Assembly: GCF_000165395.2 (NCBI RefSeq)
Contig: NW_026261572.1
Span: forward strand, 124,001 to 188,000
Direction of reading: 5' to 3'
From: Babesia bovis T2Bo
Lineage: Eukaryota > Apicomplexa > Aconoidasida > Piroplasmida > Babesiidae
Length of the DNA stretch: 64,000 nucleotides
How positions within the stretch are numbered: position 1 is the first letter of the stretch; the number at the start of each line of letters is the position of its first letter. Below are positions 51,794 through 61,988 of the stretch, piece by piece. Below the pieces are notes generated by a model. It had not been told where the DNA came from. It searched no databases and worked only from the letters and a program-made list of their open reading frames with translations. The translations under genes and the position numbers were made by a program.

Positions 51794-54301
51794 TTAAGAT
51801 GGCAAGGTGAAATTCAATGGAGAACGCAACGAAATCGCATTCGTAAACTCAGCGAGTGTCAGCATCATACCAGGGGTCTTGTCCTCAATCAACCAAGCAA
51901 AAAACTTCATCTCAGAATCATCGCCCTGCTTCGACACGTAGAGATGCATATAAGGAAGATACATATGACGCAAATTGCGAATAAGAGCTGACAAACGAAT
52001 AGCAGCGGGACTCCTGCAGCTGGCCATGAATGATTCAGCGAGGTCACAGTTTAGCGCATCCACTGAAGGTACATCAAAAACTGACTGCAGCCACTGAGAC
52101 GATACACCCTTACCAACCCACAGAATCATACATTCACCATTCTCGATCAAATATGCAGAATCCTGGCTGAGTGTGGAGTGAGTTAATTTCAGCGATGGTG
52201 GCAGAGTACCCAAACCCTTGTCGTTGTAGTCGCTACCCAAATCACTTATGCACATTAGCCGAGGGTAACAATATACTGCCAAATGGTCCAGGGGAAGTGA
52301 CATCAAACGCATACAGTGGTACACGCGTGTATCATCTGGTACGTTGCCCTCGCTGAAGCACGGTGACTTTAGGAGACCCAAAGTGTAAACTACTATCTGG
52401 CTGAGAGCTGATTGCATAGCGTTCAGGCTGGATAATGCATTGGCAATCCTGCTACAGTGAGTTTGCACCTGAGCCCTGGCATCACTGAGCTTGCCTCCCA
52501 AAACGCTATTAATCCCCAAATGAGCAACGGTTAATACAACGGCCTCAGGGTCAACGGAACAAAGAACTTGGCTAACATTGTCGCTAATAGGGATAGCATA
52601 GGTGCAAACACGAATGCGACGTTCACCATTGGAAGTAGTGTGTAGTAAAGCACTCTGAATATATGCAATCTTGTCAGTTACCACATTCTCCTCATGCTCA
52701 AATGTCACCGTGTACGTTTGGTCAGCGTGGCAGTTAGCAAGGACCATAAGGTCTGAACCACGGACGTGACAGTGACCATACCAATTAGTTATCTTCCAGC
52801 CCTTGCTAGCCCTAACACGCATCACGGACTCCCAACCCGTCTCACGAGTTAACACACGAGTGAGTTCGTCACTGAGCTTAGCATTACCCACATGAGTGCG
52901 CAAAGGAATGTGATGAACATTGGCGGCAGTCAAAGAAGCTAGGTGGTATAACTGCTTTAGATTAACACTCTGCGGAGTGCAGACAAATAACTCAACAGAC
53001 ACATTGTCTTTGCCTAGTACGGTAGTGAAATCCTTGCATTTCTCCACAGGATGCAAGTTCGAACCGCCACTACTCTTCTGGCTCAATGCATCAGCATTAA
53101 GAGAAAAGTCACCGAAATAACTTGGGGTTGCCATGAAAATACACATCTTACCACCAATCTTCTGCATAGCAAAGTGAGCAACACGCATCGCACTACCCAT
53201 GCAGCTTCCAGCAACATTTGTGTTCCTCCAGGTGGATGGTAGCAACGATAAGAGATCCAATATCTCGGACTCAGATTCATATAGATTCAATAAAATGCCA
53301 TTAGGTAATGGAAGGAATAAATCATTGAGGTCAGATAACATCAAAATATTGGGGGAAGAGCCGCCACTGTTCATCTGGTAAATATGAACTGAAGTGTCAA
53401 AGGTCATAATTCCAACCAAAGTACGAGGACCACCAGGAAGCTCACGCGTCTTTATAAGATCCGAAATAGTCTGACAAACAACTTCCAACATACCGCTATT
53501 TACAGCAGATACCGAAACGTCAATGACAAACATAATAGTAGGAGCCTGAGGAGAACGTGCCATATAATCGGCAGAAGCCATGTACTCGATGAGACCCTTG
53601 CGCAACTCAACTGGCACAGAATCATCCATTCCAATGGATGGAATATCAGAATAACGGTTTGGCAACTCATTGGAGACACCACAAATGTTACATGTCCAAT
53701 AACGACGAGATCCATCAAGTGTTATAAAGGGGTTGATATATGTCCTGCAACGCTTGCAGCGTGAAATAGTCTCCGAATTAGTGTTTACAAAAGGGATCTC
53801 AGGGTCAGAATCCGACAGTGGTGCCATAGGCCTTAAAACAACAGCAAGAGGAATGTTTGTTTTTTGCTGCAATTTAACACTAGAGGGCAACACACCGACA
53901 GTACTACGAATGAATTGCGATGGTGCGTTCATCGATTTCATGTTCTCCAAGCTCTCCGTGATGTTCTCAGTGAAACCACTGGATGCAGTGGTAGGGCCAA
54001 CATGGTTGAACGTCAAATTGTCATGGAAAACTTGACCTGGTAAACTACCCTTGATGACGTTATCAGACGCAATATCATTACGAGGCTCACCCAAACCACT
54101 CGACATGGGAGGAGGAACGGCAAGAGGAGGGCCCTGAACTTGACCAGCGGCTGGAGGAGCCGTCATAGGAGGCTGACCTAATGGAACATCAGGCCTAGAA
54201 ACATTCGATCCAAATTGATCAGATCGCACATTTTGGTTTTGAAAAGGGCTTTGCTGTGCATGCTTAGCACGATTGCCAAAGGGATCTGTTTGACCAACCA
54301 T
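51794..54301 (-). CDS. COPII coat subunit Sec24
   Basis: A single-exon gene of 835 residues from the ATG at 54301 (MVGQTDPFGN). Sec24 is the cargo-binding partner of Sec23 in the COPII coat at ER exit sites. The domain order is as expected: a Pro/Gln-rich N-terminus; a zinc finger at about 180-210 (SRCKRCRTYINPF, later WTCNICG); a trunk domain (PTIMFVIDVSVSAVNSGMLE, LVGIMTFDTSVHIYQM); a beta-sandwich and helical region; and a C-terminal gelsolin-like fold (GECMILWVGKGVSSQWLQSV). All four zinc cysteines are present. No intron is needed. Length is slightly short for the family because the N-terminal disordered part is short. Confidence 0.95.
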   Translation of the reverse strand: MVGQTDPFGNRAKHAQQSPFQNQNVRSDQFGSNVSRPDVPLGQPPMTAPPAAGQVQGPPLAVPPPMSSGLGEPRNDIASDNVIKGSLPGQVFHDNLTFNHVGPTTASSGFTENITESLENMKSMNAPSQFIRSTVGVLPSSVKLQQKTNIPLAVVLRPMAPLSDSDPEIPFVNTNSETISRCKRCRTYINPFITLDGSRRYWTCNICGVSNELPNRYSDIPSIGMDDSVPVELRKGLIEYMASADYMARSPQAPTIMFVIDVSVSAVNSGMLEVVCQTISDLIKTRELPGGPRTLVGIMTFDTSVHIYQMNSGGSSPNILMLSDLNDLFLPLPNGILLNLYESESEILDLLSLLPSTWRNTNVAGSCMGSAMRVAHFAMQKIGGKMCIFMATPSYFGDFSLNADALSQKSSGGSNLHPVEKCKDFTTVLGKDNVSVELFVCTPQSVNLKQLYHLASLTAANVHHIPLRTHVGNAKLSDELTRVLTRETGWESVMRVRASKGWKITNWYGHCHVRGSDLMVLANCHADQTYTVTFEHEENVVTDKIAYIQSALLHTTSNGERRIRVCTYAIPISDNVSQVLCSVDPEAVVLTVAHLGINSVLGGKLSDARAQVQTHCSRIANALSSLNAMQSALSQIVVYTLGLLKSPCFSEGNVPDDTRVYHCMRLMSLPLDHLAVYCYPRLMCISDLGSDYNDKGLGTLPPSLKLTHSTLSQDSAYLIENGECMILWVGKGVSSQWLQSVFDVPSVDALNCDLAESFMASCRSPAAIRLSALIRNLRHMYLPYMHLYVSKQGDDSEMKFFAWLIEDKTPGMMLTLAEFTNAISLRSPLNFTLPS

Positions 54302-55178
54302 TATTGGCAACTTATCAAAACCACCCTCAGTTGTCAGATTCTATATCCTACACACACAATGACACACACTATAAAGGTATCGCACAGAATAAATCAAACC
54401 TCAGATTTTCCAGAAGGCTGTAGACTTAACACTTAACGCGAAACCAATAAATCGTGGCCGCGGCAAGGCCAATATGCACCCGCGCGAATCACGAAACAAA
54501 AGACAACCCACTGAAATGGCAGCGAATACAACTATACGCCAATCAAAATCTTTACTTGATGGCCCACGAGGAGTTTTTGTACTCCGGCATACCCCCTCAT
54601 GAAGGGCCTATGAGAGGAATTTACCCCCAGACCACGTACCACAGTGAAACCTGCCTGGATACTAGTAAATCTTACTTTTAATTGCAACACAAATCTTACT
54701 GGAGCTATAGGCTTACACCATGCACCTTCCGACAGGGTCGGAATCTAAAATAGGAAGTCTAATTACCTTAACACAGATGATAGCCCACACACAAGTACTA
54801 AATGATCATAGCCAATAATAAGCTTCTAATACATATCTTGTATAATAGTTAGTGCAGATAAGCAGCATCTATGTTTAAACAAAGTAACTTTCAATTGTAA
54901 AGAAATCAAAGCATATAGCACAGGCGCTAAGCAGTTGAATCGAATATTGAACACCGATAAACAAACGGCACTGCGTGTAGTCACACATTGAAGCATAACA
55001 TGTCTAACAGTTCAAATGTATATTGGAACGACGATATATGTAGCGACACGCAATTTCCATTACCCGCCCTATGATGTTGCCTTCTTGAATATCTAGATGA
55101 GTTCATTAGGATCCTATATTCTTATATTGTACTAGATACATATAGGAATCATTCTAATGCGCCTTCTATAGATACAGA
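54302..55178. other. Intergenic between divergent Sec24 and PRMT5
   Basis: About 880 bp. An ATG-less frame at 54454-54681 reads coding-like (IQLYANQNLYLMAHEEFLYS, ending in a stop) but begins at GTG just after an in-frame stop; it might be the last exon of a small gene, and I found no convincing first exon. The rest is AT-rich with no supported feature. Confidence 0.35.
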
Positions 55179-57173
55179 ATGACTCCGGCGCCAAGAAGCG
55201 GCGCGTTGAGGCCGCCTCTACTGTTTGGATGGAATATCAACAAACCAAATACCGGTGATCTACTAAGGATCATTAAAATTACGGAAAGTGTGGGTGTGTC
55301 ATTTGTTTCACTAAATTTAAATTCCGCTGACGATGGAGGAAGTGATGAGACTTTTGTACCACTATGCGGAAGTGACCTTGTTCTGACATATGACTACTGG
55401 AGCCAGAGAATAGTAGCTAGAGTTGATAATATCAAAGGATCGTTCAAAGCTTATCTAGAATGGGCTGCATACTTAGGTTTGAGGGCGGTGTGTATCCGCT
55501 GCGAGTTGGTTTTCCACCAAGGAGATTCCGTAACGGATACACATGAACTCCTGGCAAACCTTGCGCAGAGACTTAAAGCATATCTGCACTCACCGAACAT
55601 GCCTACGGTATGTCTGTCTTTCGACGCTAGCAATACAGCCTGGGAATACTGGAGAGCAATTCATCAAATGACGAACTATTCTTCACAGCTGAAAGTGGCG
55701 ATCATTATTGATGAAGGCAATACTGAATACTTAGAAAGGTGGATAGCTGAGCCTCTTGCGGCAGTTATTATAAGGGAATCATTATTCAAGAAGCATGGTG
55801 ATGTAGTCTCCCTTGATCCTAGCATTATAAAGTCTCTCAAATTCTTGCTCATGTATGACGTCAAGATTATGCTGTCTGGGAGTTTCGATTTCCATTTGTT
55901 GAGGGAAGCTAGTGAACTGCGTAGCAATGATTCGCTGGAGCTGCTATCGCTAAAGGATCTAGATGTTCCACCGATGCCAAATGGCATTACTGTAAAGGAA
56001 GCTATCGGAACTATCAAAGCTATATACGCAGCTATGCCGCCTTTGACGGAAGCTGAAAAGTTCAAACAGGGCTTCTATGATGTATTACAAGAACCACTAC
56101 AACCCGTACGTGATAACCTAGAAACAGCTACATACGAAAATTTTGAACGTTGTACAAGAAAATATGCCCAGTACGAAGCTGCAATCAGCGCGTGGTTAAA
56201 GGACTATTTGAATGGGAAAATAGGCAGCCAAGATGAGAATGTTAGACAGGATTGTGGCAAAAGTAAGGCCCCAGTAATTTATATTGTAGGGGCTGGAAGA
56301 GGACCATTAGTTGATTGCAGTCTGAGAGCATTAGCGTATCACAATGTGGAGGAGTATTCCATCTTTGCCCTGGAAAAGAACCCAGCGGCAGTATTTGCAT
56401 TGAAGCACAAAATAGCCACCAATGCAATTAAAGGATGGGACAAGGTACAAATCATATTTCACGACATGCGTACATTAAAACCTACTATACCTGCCGATCT
56501 GGTGCTAAGTGAGTTGCTTGGATCATTCGGTGACAACGAACTTGCACCAGAATGTCTTGACGGCGTGCAACATGCATTTTATAAGGCATTTCCTAACCAT
56601 CATGTGACATTTATGCCATACAGCTTTATATCGTACGCGGAACCGATTTATGCCCCTAAAGTATGGTCAACGATAAAGCAAATGCAGGTAGAGAAGCATT
56701 TCCAGCAACCATATATAGTGGCATTAAATAAAATCTGCAAGATAACAGATGGGCCTAAGCCGTGCTTTAAGTTCGCCCACCCCAACGAATATGTAACGAA
56801 ATGGAAGCAAGAGGATGATACCTTCCCTGGTATGCCACAGGGAAACAATGATCACAACAACCGATACATGTGCATGACGTACAAGGCTAATTTAAATTGC
56901 TTCATACACGGATTCGCTGGATATTTCGAATGTATGCTGTATAATGATATCAAGATTTCAATTCTTCCCGGGGTTATGGATGACCAAATAAGCTGGTTCC
57001 CAATGTTTTTCCCACTCATATCGCCAGTGTACGTTAAGGAATCACAATCTATCATGGTCCATTTCTGGAGAAAACATGATGAACGCCGTGTATGGTACGA
57101 ATGGACTCTGACCCTACCACACGTTACAAATGTACACAATTCCAATGGTATCTGCCATTCGGTTCTCCGATAG
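55179..57173 (+). CDS. Protein arginine methyltransferase 5 (PRMT5)
   Basis: A single-exon gene of 664 residues. PRMT5 makes symmetric dimethylarginine on Sm proteins and histones using SAM. The N-terminal TIM-barrel-like part (1-280) is followed by the linker DVLQEPLQPVRDNLETATYE, which is diagnostic. In the catalytic domain, TYENFERCTRKYAQYEAAI keeps the phenylalanine that confers symmetric methylation, IYIVGAGRGPLV is the SAM loop, and SELLGSFGDNELAPECLDG carries both glutamates of the double-E motif. The C-terminal beta-barrel ends with VWYEWTL. The gene is the last housekeeping gene before the secreted-family cluster. Confidence 0.96.
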   Translation: MTPAPRSGALRPPLLFGWNINKPNTGDLLRIIKITESVGVSFVSLNLNSADDGGSDETFVPLCGSDLVLTYDYWSQRIVARVDNIKGSFKAYLEWAAYLGLRAVCIRCELVFHQGDSVTDTHELLANLAQRLKAYLHSPNMPTVCLSFDASNTAWEYWRAIHQMTNYSSQLKVAIIIDEGNTEYLERWIAEPLAAVIIRESLFKKHGDVVSLDPSIIKSLKFLLMYDVKIMLSGSFDFHLLREASELRSNDSLELLSLKDLDVPPMPNGITVKEAIGTIKAIYAAMPPLTEAEKFKQGFYDVLQEPLQPVRDNLETATYENFERCTRKYAQYEAAISAWLKDYLNGKIGSQDENVRQDCGKSKAPVIYIVGAGRGPLVDCSLRALAYHNVEEYSIFALEKNPAAVFALKHKIATNAIKGWDKVQIIFHDMRTLKPTIPADLVLSELLGSFGDNELAPECLDGVQHAFYKAFPNHHVTFMPYSFISYAEPIYAPKVWSTIKQMQVEKHFQQPYIVALNKICKITDGPKPCFKFAHPNEYVTKWKQEDDTFPGMPQGNNDHNNRYMCMTYKANLNCFIHGFAGYFECMLYNDIKISILPGVMDDQISWFPMFFPLISPVYVKESQSIMVHFWRKHDERRVWYEWTLTLPHVTNVHNSNGICHSVLR

Positions 57174-57547
57174 AGAGTACCGACCTAAACGTTCAGTGTC
57201 CCAACTGTTTAGGGTACACTATAAAATGGCTGCGTATGTTTTTAATTTTTAAATAGACTATATATCTCATGATTATTTAATCGCAGTAATAAGCGTCTAC
57301 TGGGAAATATAAAGCAGCACGTAATACAATCTAACAATGCATTCAACAAGACCGATCAACTGCGAAAGAAAAATGAAGTTATAAAATACGACAGGGAGTT
57401 TACGTATGTTGTGTGAATTGTTGCTATCGACCAGTGTTTTATATGATACTTACAGATTCTATATATTCCATATGCACGTTATCATAACGAAACAATGGTA
57501 GTTTCAATAACCTATGATATACAATAAACCGTCAAAATAATCAAACA
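57174..57547. other. Intergenic, between PRMT5 and the first duplicated block
   Basis: About 375 bp, AT-rich, no ORF or RNA gene seen. Confidence 0.5.
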
Positions 57548-58374
57548 AACATTTTGCCATGCCTGCCACCACCGACAACCATGATGCTACATGGAAGGAT
57601 TGCTTACAGCACCACGTCATGACGATGGAATCATATCCGAATCGTCAACGACTTCAACGTCATAAACTAACAGTCGGATATTGTAGCACATACTTTACCG
57701 TGCTGGGTCCGCGATATAGAAAATAACTAAGCATAGAAAAATGGTTTGGCTGTTATGTACGCCACCACTGCGTTATGCGTATAATAAATGAGACCATGGA
57801 GTACAACCGGCTCGTACCCTGCACGCCTGAGCATACTATAGGCCTCTCTAGCTTGCGACTTTTGAGTGCATTATAAACGGCCGCACAAATTATCTTTAAA
57901 CGTTCATCACATGCATCCCGTTATCTGGGGACGGTGCTACGTGGTTCTAAATAACTTTAGGAATCTAATTCATTTATTACACAACAATACACAATAGTTC
58001 TGCCACACCTATTTTTCGATAGGAGAACTACGTACCATCACTGGAATCTATCCAACTGCTGAACGTAGTTCTCAACACCATAGTCACCAACCTAGAGGTT
58101 TATTACTCCAGGCTCTAGTGATCACATTGCGTCGTTTTTGGAATAAAAACTTGACGCCGTTTATATTGAATCTATAACAAAAATCTGCAGCGGAAACTCA
58201 TTACAAGATGAATGCTTTTGGAAAGGTAACCAAATTAGTCGTGGCTTCATTGACTGTTGCCACCTACGTCGCTGCCTCCAATGTTGAAGCCCCAATGAAA
58301 CCCGTTTGCTCTGCTTCCGTTCCATCCACTACTCCAGTTAAGGAGGGTGCGAAGACGGAGAGCAACTTGAAGGG
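57548..58374 (+). repeat. 827-bp direct repeat, copy 1 (promoter plus signal-peptide cassette)
   Basis: By eye this block is identical to 59152-59978, offset 1604 bp. It spans about 660 bp upstream of the gene at 58208 and its first 55 codons. Identity ends abruptly at both edges: CAAAC vs CAAAT on the left, AAGGGG vs AAGGGT on the right. Confidence 0.93.
57900..58207 (+). promoter_or_regulatory. Conserved 5' region of secreted gene, copy 1
   Basis: The same as 59504-59811 and, with changes, as 32166-32475 inverted. Shared blocks are the ones listed there. Being kept across three genes and two loci, with a sharp outer limit near the CATCACATGCATCC block, it is likely to be functional promoter and leader sequence. 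Confidence 0.7.
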
Positions 58375-58783
58375 GGCAGTAGTTGGCAATCGCGGAATTG
58401 ACAAATTAGTGGACTATGACGGACTTGTTGATCGTTACGGTAAGGTTGTTGATAGGATCGCATCATACGTTAAGGGGAAAAACTTAGGTGCGCCATATTC
58501 TGACATGGTTGATTTATTGACGAACACTGACAATATCAGATTACCACACGCGTTGGCCGTTGAACTTAGCACTTTGCCACATGGGCCAATTCCCAGCGAT
58601 TTGATTTCAAGGTTGGCTAAATTTATTGGAACCGACGTTTGCACATTATTGAATAAATCTGGCAAATACAAAGATGGCTCAAGCTGCGCATGGTATTCTC
58701 TTATGTTTTGGGATATGAAATGCAACAACATGAAATCATTTGTAAGCGAAGCATTGAAATCACCTTCAGTCCTTGAAGTTTGA
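58208..58783 (+). CDS. Secreted Babesia-type protein, probable SBP2 truncated-copy family
   Basis: A single-exon gene of 191 residues: signal peptide MNAFGKVTKLVVASLTVATY, then a short polar linker that is identical with the next gene up to SNLKGA. After that the body is unique (GKVVDRIASYVKGKNL, LPHGPIPSDLISRLAKFIG). It ends VSEALKSPSVLEV. The module and C-terminal motif match the genes at 31269 and 59812. Four cysteines lie in the mature part. Secretion is inferred from the signal peptide; function is unknown. Confidence 0.82.
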   Translation: MNAFGKVTKLVVASLTVATYVAASNVEAPMKPVCSASVPSTTPVKEGAKTESNLKGAVVGNRGIDKLVDYDGLVDRYGKVVDRIASYVKGKNLGAPYSDMVDLLTNTDNIRLPHALAVELSTLPHGPIPSDLISRLAKFIGTDVCTLLNKSGKYKDGSSCAWYSLMFWDMKCNNMKSFVSEALKSPSVLEV

Positions 58784-59151
58784 ATGAAATTTATATTAAA
58801 TGAATGTAGTTTTTAATGCGGATTTTCTGAAAATTGAAAGACAGCAAGTATTGGAAATAATATACACATTGTAACATTACATTCCACATGAATTTCGTAT
58901 GGAATCGATTTACAGCGCACCGGGATCATGTTAATGTAATATATACTACGACAATATGACGACCTATAAAAATTGGACTATGATATGGTAACAAAACGCG
59001 ATTTTCGATACCAAGTGTGTAGTCAAATATGTTGAACTTTTATATATTCAGGCAGTAACCGTTAATGTGTGGAACCAACAAAAATAGAATCGCATTGACC
59101 GCACGACAAAGCGTCGAACAAAAGCAGCCTGAGCGTCAAAATTATCAAATG
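58784..59151. other. Spacer between the two duplicated secreted genes
   Basis: About 370 bp, unrelated by eye to the sequence downstream of the second copy. No ORF or RNA gene seen. Confidence 0.5.
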
Positions 59152-59978
59152 AACATTTTGCCATGCCTGCCACCACCGACAACCATGATGCTACATGGAA
59201 GGATTGCTTACAGCACCACGTCATGACGATGGAATCATATCCGAATCGTCAACGACTTCAACGTCATAAACTAACAGTCGGATATTGTAGCACATACTTT
59301 ACCGTGCTGGGTCCGCGATATAGAAAATAACTAAGCATAGAAAAATGGTTTGGCTGTTATGTACGCCACCACTGCGTTATGCGTATAATAAATGAGACCA
59401 TGGAGTACAACCGGCTCGTACCCTGCACGCCTGAGCATACTATAGGCCTCTCTAGCTTGCGACTTTTGAGTGCATTATAAACGGCCGCACAAATTATCTT
59501 TAAACGTTCATCACATGCATCCCGTTATCTGGGGACGGTGCTACGTGGTTCTAAATAACTTTAGGAATCTAATTCATTTATTACACAACAATACACAATA
59601 GTTCTGCCACACCTATTTTTCGATAGGAGAACTACGTACCATCACTGGAATCTATCCAACTGCTGAACGTAGTTCTCAACACCATAGTCACCAACCTAGA
59701 GGTTTATTACTCCAGGCTCTAGTGATCACATTGCGTCGTTTTTGGAATAAAAACTTGACGCCGTTTATATTGAATCTATAACAAAAATCTGCAGCGGAAA
59801 CTCATTACAAGATGAATGCTTTTGGAAAGGTAACCAAATTAGTCGTGGCTTCATTGACTGTTGCCACCTACGTCGCTGCCTCCAATGTTGAAGCCCCAAT
59901 GAAACCCGTTTGCTCTGCTTCCGTTCCATCCACTACTCCAGTTAAGGAGGGTGCGAAGACGGAGAGCAACTTGAAGGG
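59152..59978 (+). repeat. 827-bp direct repeat, copy 2
   Basis: See copy 1 at 57548-58374. The near-perfect identity includes non-coding sequence, so it reflects recent duplication or gene conversion rather than protein-level selection. Confidence 0.93.
59504..59811 (+). promoter_or_regulatory. Conserved 5' region of secreted gene, copy 2
   Basis: Identical to 57900-58207; part of the direct repeat. Confidence 0.7.
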
Positions 59979-60333
59979 TGCTACAACTGATAGTCCAAAG
60001 GAAGAGGAGAAAAAAACAGAGGTGAAGGCGTCAACTGGTGGTTTCAACTGGAGGGTTAGTGACAGAATTGTATCATACTTAGGAGCATCTAAATTACCCA
60101 AGAAATTCCAAAGTGTATATGATGATTTGCACAACAATGGAGGTATAACTATTCCAGGTGATCTTATGAATAAAATCAATGGGTTGTCATCTGGTCCATT
60201 GCCAGTAGATATCTTGGAAGAACTCTCTGATAAAATAGGTAGTGCATTATCTTCCAAGTACAAAGTTAGCTCGAACGACATGAAATCCTACGTCTTCAAT
60301 GCTCTTAGGTCACCAGGCATACTAGAGGTATAA
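59812..60333 (+). CDS. Secreted Babesia-type protein, probable SBP2 truncated-copy family
   Basis: A single-exon gene of 173 residues. The first 56 residues are the same as in the gene at 58208. The body differs: a short Lys/Glu stretch, then RVSDRIVSYLGASKLPKKFQ, IPGDLMNKINGLSSGPLPVD, and the end VFNALRSPGILEV. Only one cysteine lies in the mature part, against four in its neighbour. Together with the shared 5' block this shows one front end joined to two different bodies. Confidence 0.82.
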   Translation: MNAFGKVTKLVVASLTVATYVAASNVEAPMKPVCSASVPSTTPVKEGAKTESNLKGATTDSPKEEEKKTEVKASTGGFNWRVSDRIVSYLGASKLPKKFQSVYDDLHNNGGITIPGDLMNKINGLSSGPLPVDILEELSDKIGSALSSKYKVSSNDMKSYVFNALRSPGILEV

Positions 60334-61235
60334 GATCGCATTTCGGCTGCTTTCTATTATGGTAATTGAAATCAACCTTTTACATTCATATTCCAAAAAT
60401 ATAATTAGTTATTGATTATCCAAATCAAGACATTCGAGAAACGTGCAATATATATAATTGCTATTGAAATCTACCAAAACTAACGTTACACTGGAAAACC
60501 CGTGATATAATATAATGTAGTTGCATTCATGATGGTTGTGAGATTGGAATATGATTGGTCGAGAAAAATGCATATTAATAGTTATTGCAGTATCACACGT
60601 TACGTTGTTGTATTCATAGTTTAGTTTACACTACACTGCTTACGGAGAGTTGATCTGCCGACTATCTATACGTTCCACATTGCCGACCGAAATGTTCGGA
60701 TGGCGCAATGTGTGAGTGATACCGATATGCCGAGGAAACGATAACAAAAGTATAGCATAATCAAATACTTCACATAATTCAATATCAACTTATTTGTTTC
60801 TACCAGCGCATATAATAACGCAAAATTACTACTCCCCGAAACAGAGAGAATCCATTCAATGTTGTCATTGACGTAGTAACAACACAGTATATCGCGGCTA
60901 ATATTTGAATTTAAAGCCACTTTTAAGAACATAAGATTTTTATTTTAATTCCATATGAACCTAGTGCCATCTACAATATCCAATTCTGAGGACATAGATG
61001 CCTGGGGTCTATATGCATCCTTCCAGGCGCCATATTTGCATTAAATATACGTTCCTTTGCATTTTATCGAGTGGTGGCACTTTGATAGTCCACGAGTAAA
61101 CAGTCGATAGGTATTTTATTATCAGTGCGGTAGTATCTTTTTCAAATAATTCAGGAAGCAATTCCCTGAGAACTCTATCATATGCCTTAAGAAAAATCGT
61201 CTACTTGTAAACTGTAAACACGCTCTACTGCTAAG
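60334..61235. other. Intergenic, no gene recognised
   Basis: About 900 bp, AT-rich. Its promoter part before 61236 does not resemble the conserved family block. A minus-strand ORF at 60666-60932 has no supporting feature. Confidence 0.45.
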
Positions 61236-61988
61236 ATGGCAAGGAAGATTGCTGCATTTTCTTTTTCGGTGCTGGGTAATGTGTTAAAATTACTGCTAGC
61301 TGTAACTTTGTTAACTAATGTTCTCTGTGAACATCAAGTGGCTGACAAGGTTACCGATGGTGCTCATCCTAGTTGCATGGGTCTGACGGAACCATCACCG
61401 AGTCATTCGCTTTTTGATGGGTCATACTTCACGTATTCCACACCAGGTTTTACGGATGATGTTGCTGTTTCTCAAGATGCCACAACCAATGCCGACACAC
61501 CAAATGATGTCACATCCAGTGATGCCACCGCCATTGATGACAAGAAATTTGAGTATCGAACATCTGTATATTTGGTGGAACCGCCATATCCACAGCAATA
61601 CAGTGTCCGTGAGAATAAAGATGTTGACATGGATGTTGTAGCCGACCACGTTGGCAAAGTTGTCAGGAAAATTGCCTCTTATGTTCCACAGAATCATGAG
61701 GATGCCGTATACAAGCAGCTAACTGAAAAATTCAGTCATGGTCAACCCATCCCTATACCAACGTATTTGGCATATTCTCTTGCTGGTATCTCTGATGGTA
61801 AATTGAGAGGCAACAATTTTGAAGGACTTTTAGATTGTTTAGCTGATATAATGTTGAAAAGTGATTCTGATGAAACGTCCAATCCGTTTATTATCCCAAA
61901 CTTATTCCAAAAATGGTGGAGGAACAAGCAACTGGAAAAGACGAGGAATAATGTGAAAGAATATTTGAAAAGGGCTTTATTTTCCTAA
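61236..61988 (+). CDS. Secreted protein related to the SBP2-like family
   Basis: A single-exon gene of 250 residues with a different signal peptide (MARKIAAFSFSVLGNVLKLL, cleavage probably near VLCEHQ). An Asp/Ala/Thr-rich region follows, then VEPPYPQQYSVRENKDVDMD, which aligns with VEPPYEGK and the following residues of the gene at 31269. The shared module follows (GKVVRKIASYVPQ, IPTYLAYSLAGISDGKL). The tail is NVKEYLKRALFS, without the LEV ending. The relation to the other members is therefore in the body, not in the front end. Confidence 0.8.
   Translation: MARKIAAFSFSVLGNVLKLLLAVTLLTNVLCEHQVADKVTDGAHPSCMGLTEPSPSHSLFDGSYFTYSTPGFTDDVAVSQDATTNADTPNDVTSSDATAIDDKKFEYRTSVYLVEPPYPQQYSVRENKDVDMDVVADHVGKVVRKIASYVPQNHEDAVYKQLTEKFSHGQPIPIPTYLAYSLAGISDGKLRGNNFEGLLDCLADIMLKSDSDETSNPFIIPNLFQKWWRNKQLEKTRNNVKEYLKRALFS

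Noticed and set aside
24182..54301. Vti1, Use1, COG5-like and Sec24 as a functional trafficking cluster
   Set aside because: They lie on both strands, up to 29 kb apart, separated by unrelated genes; trafficking genes are common and eukaryotic order is largely random.
54454..54681. A 75-residue gene on the plus strand
   Set aside because: It begins with GTG straight after an in-frame stop and no first exon with good splice sites was found; kept only as a note on the intergenic region.
57548..59978. The long direct repeat as a transposon or LTR element
   Set aside because: No transposase, terminal inverted repeats or target duplications are seen; each copy ends inside a coding sequence, so gene duplication or conversion explains it better.
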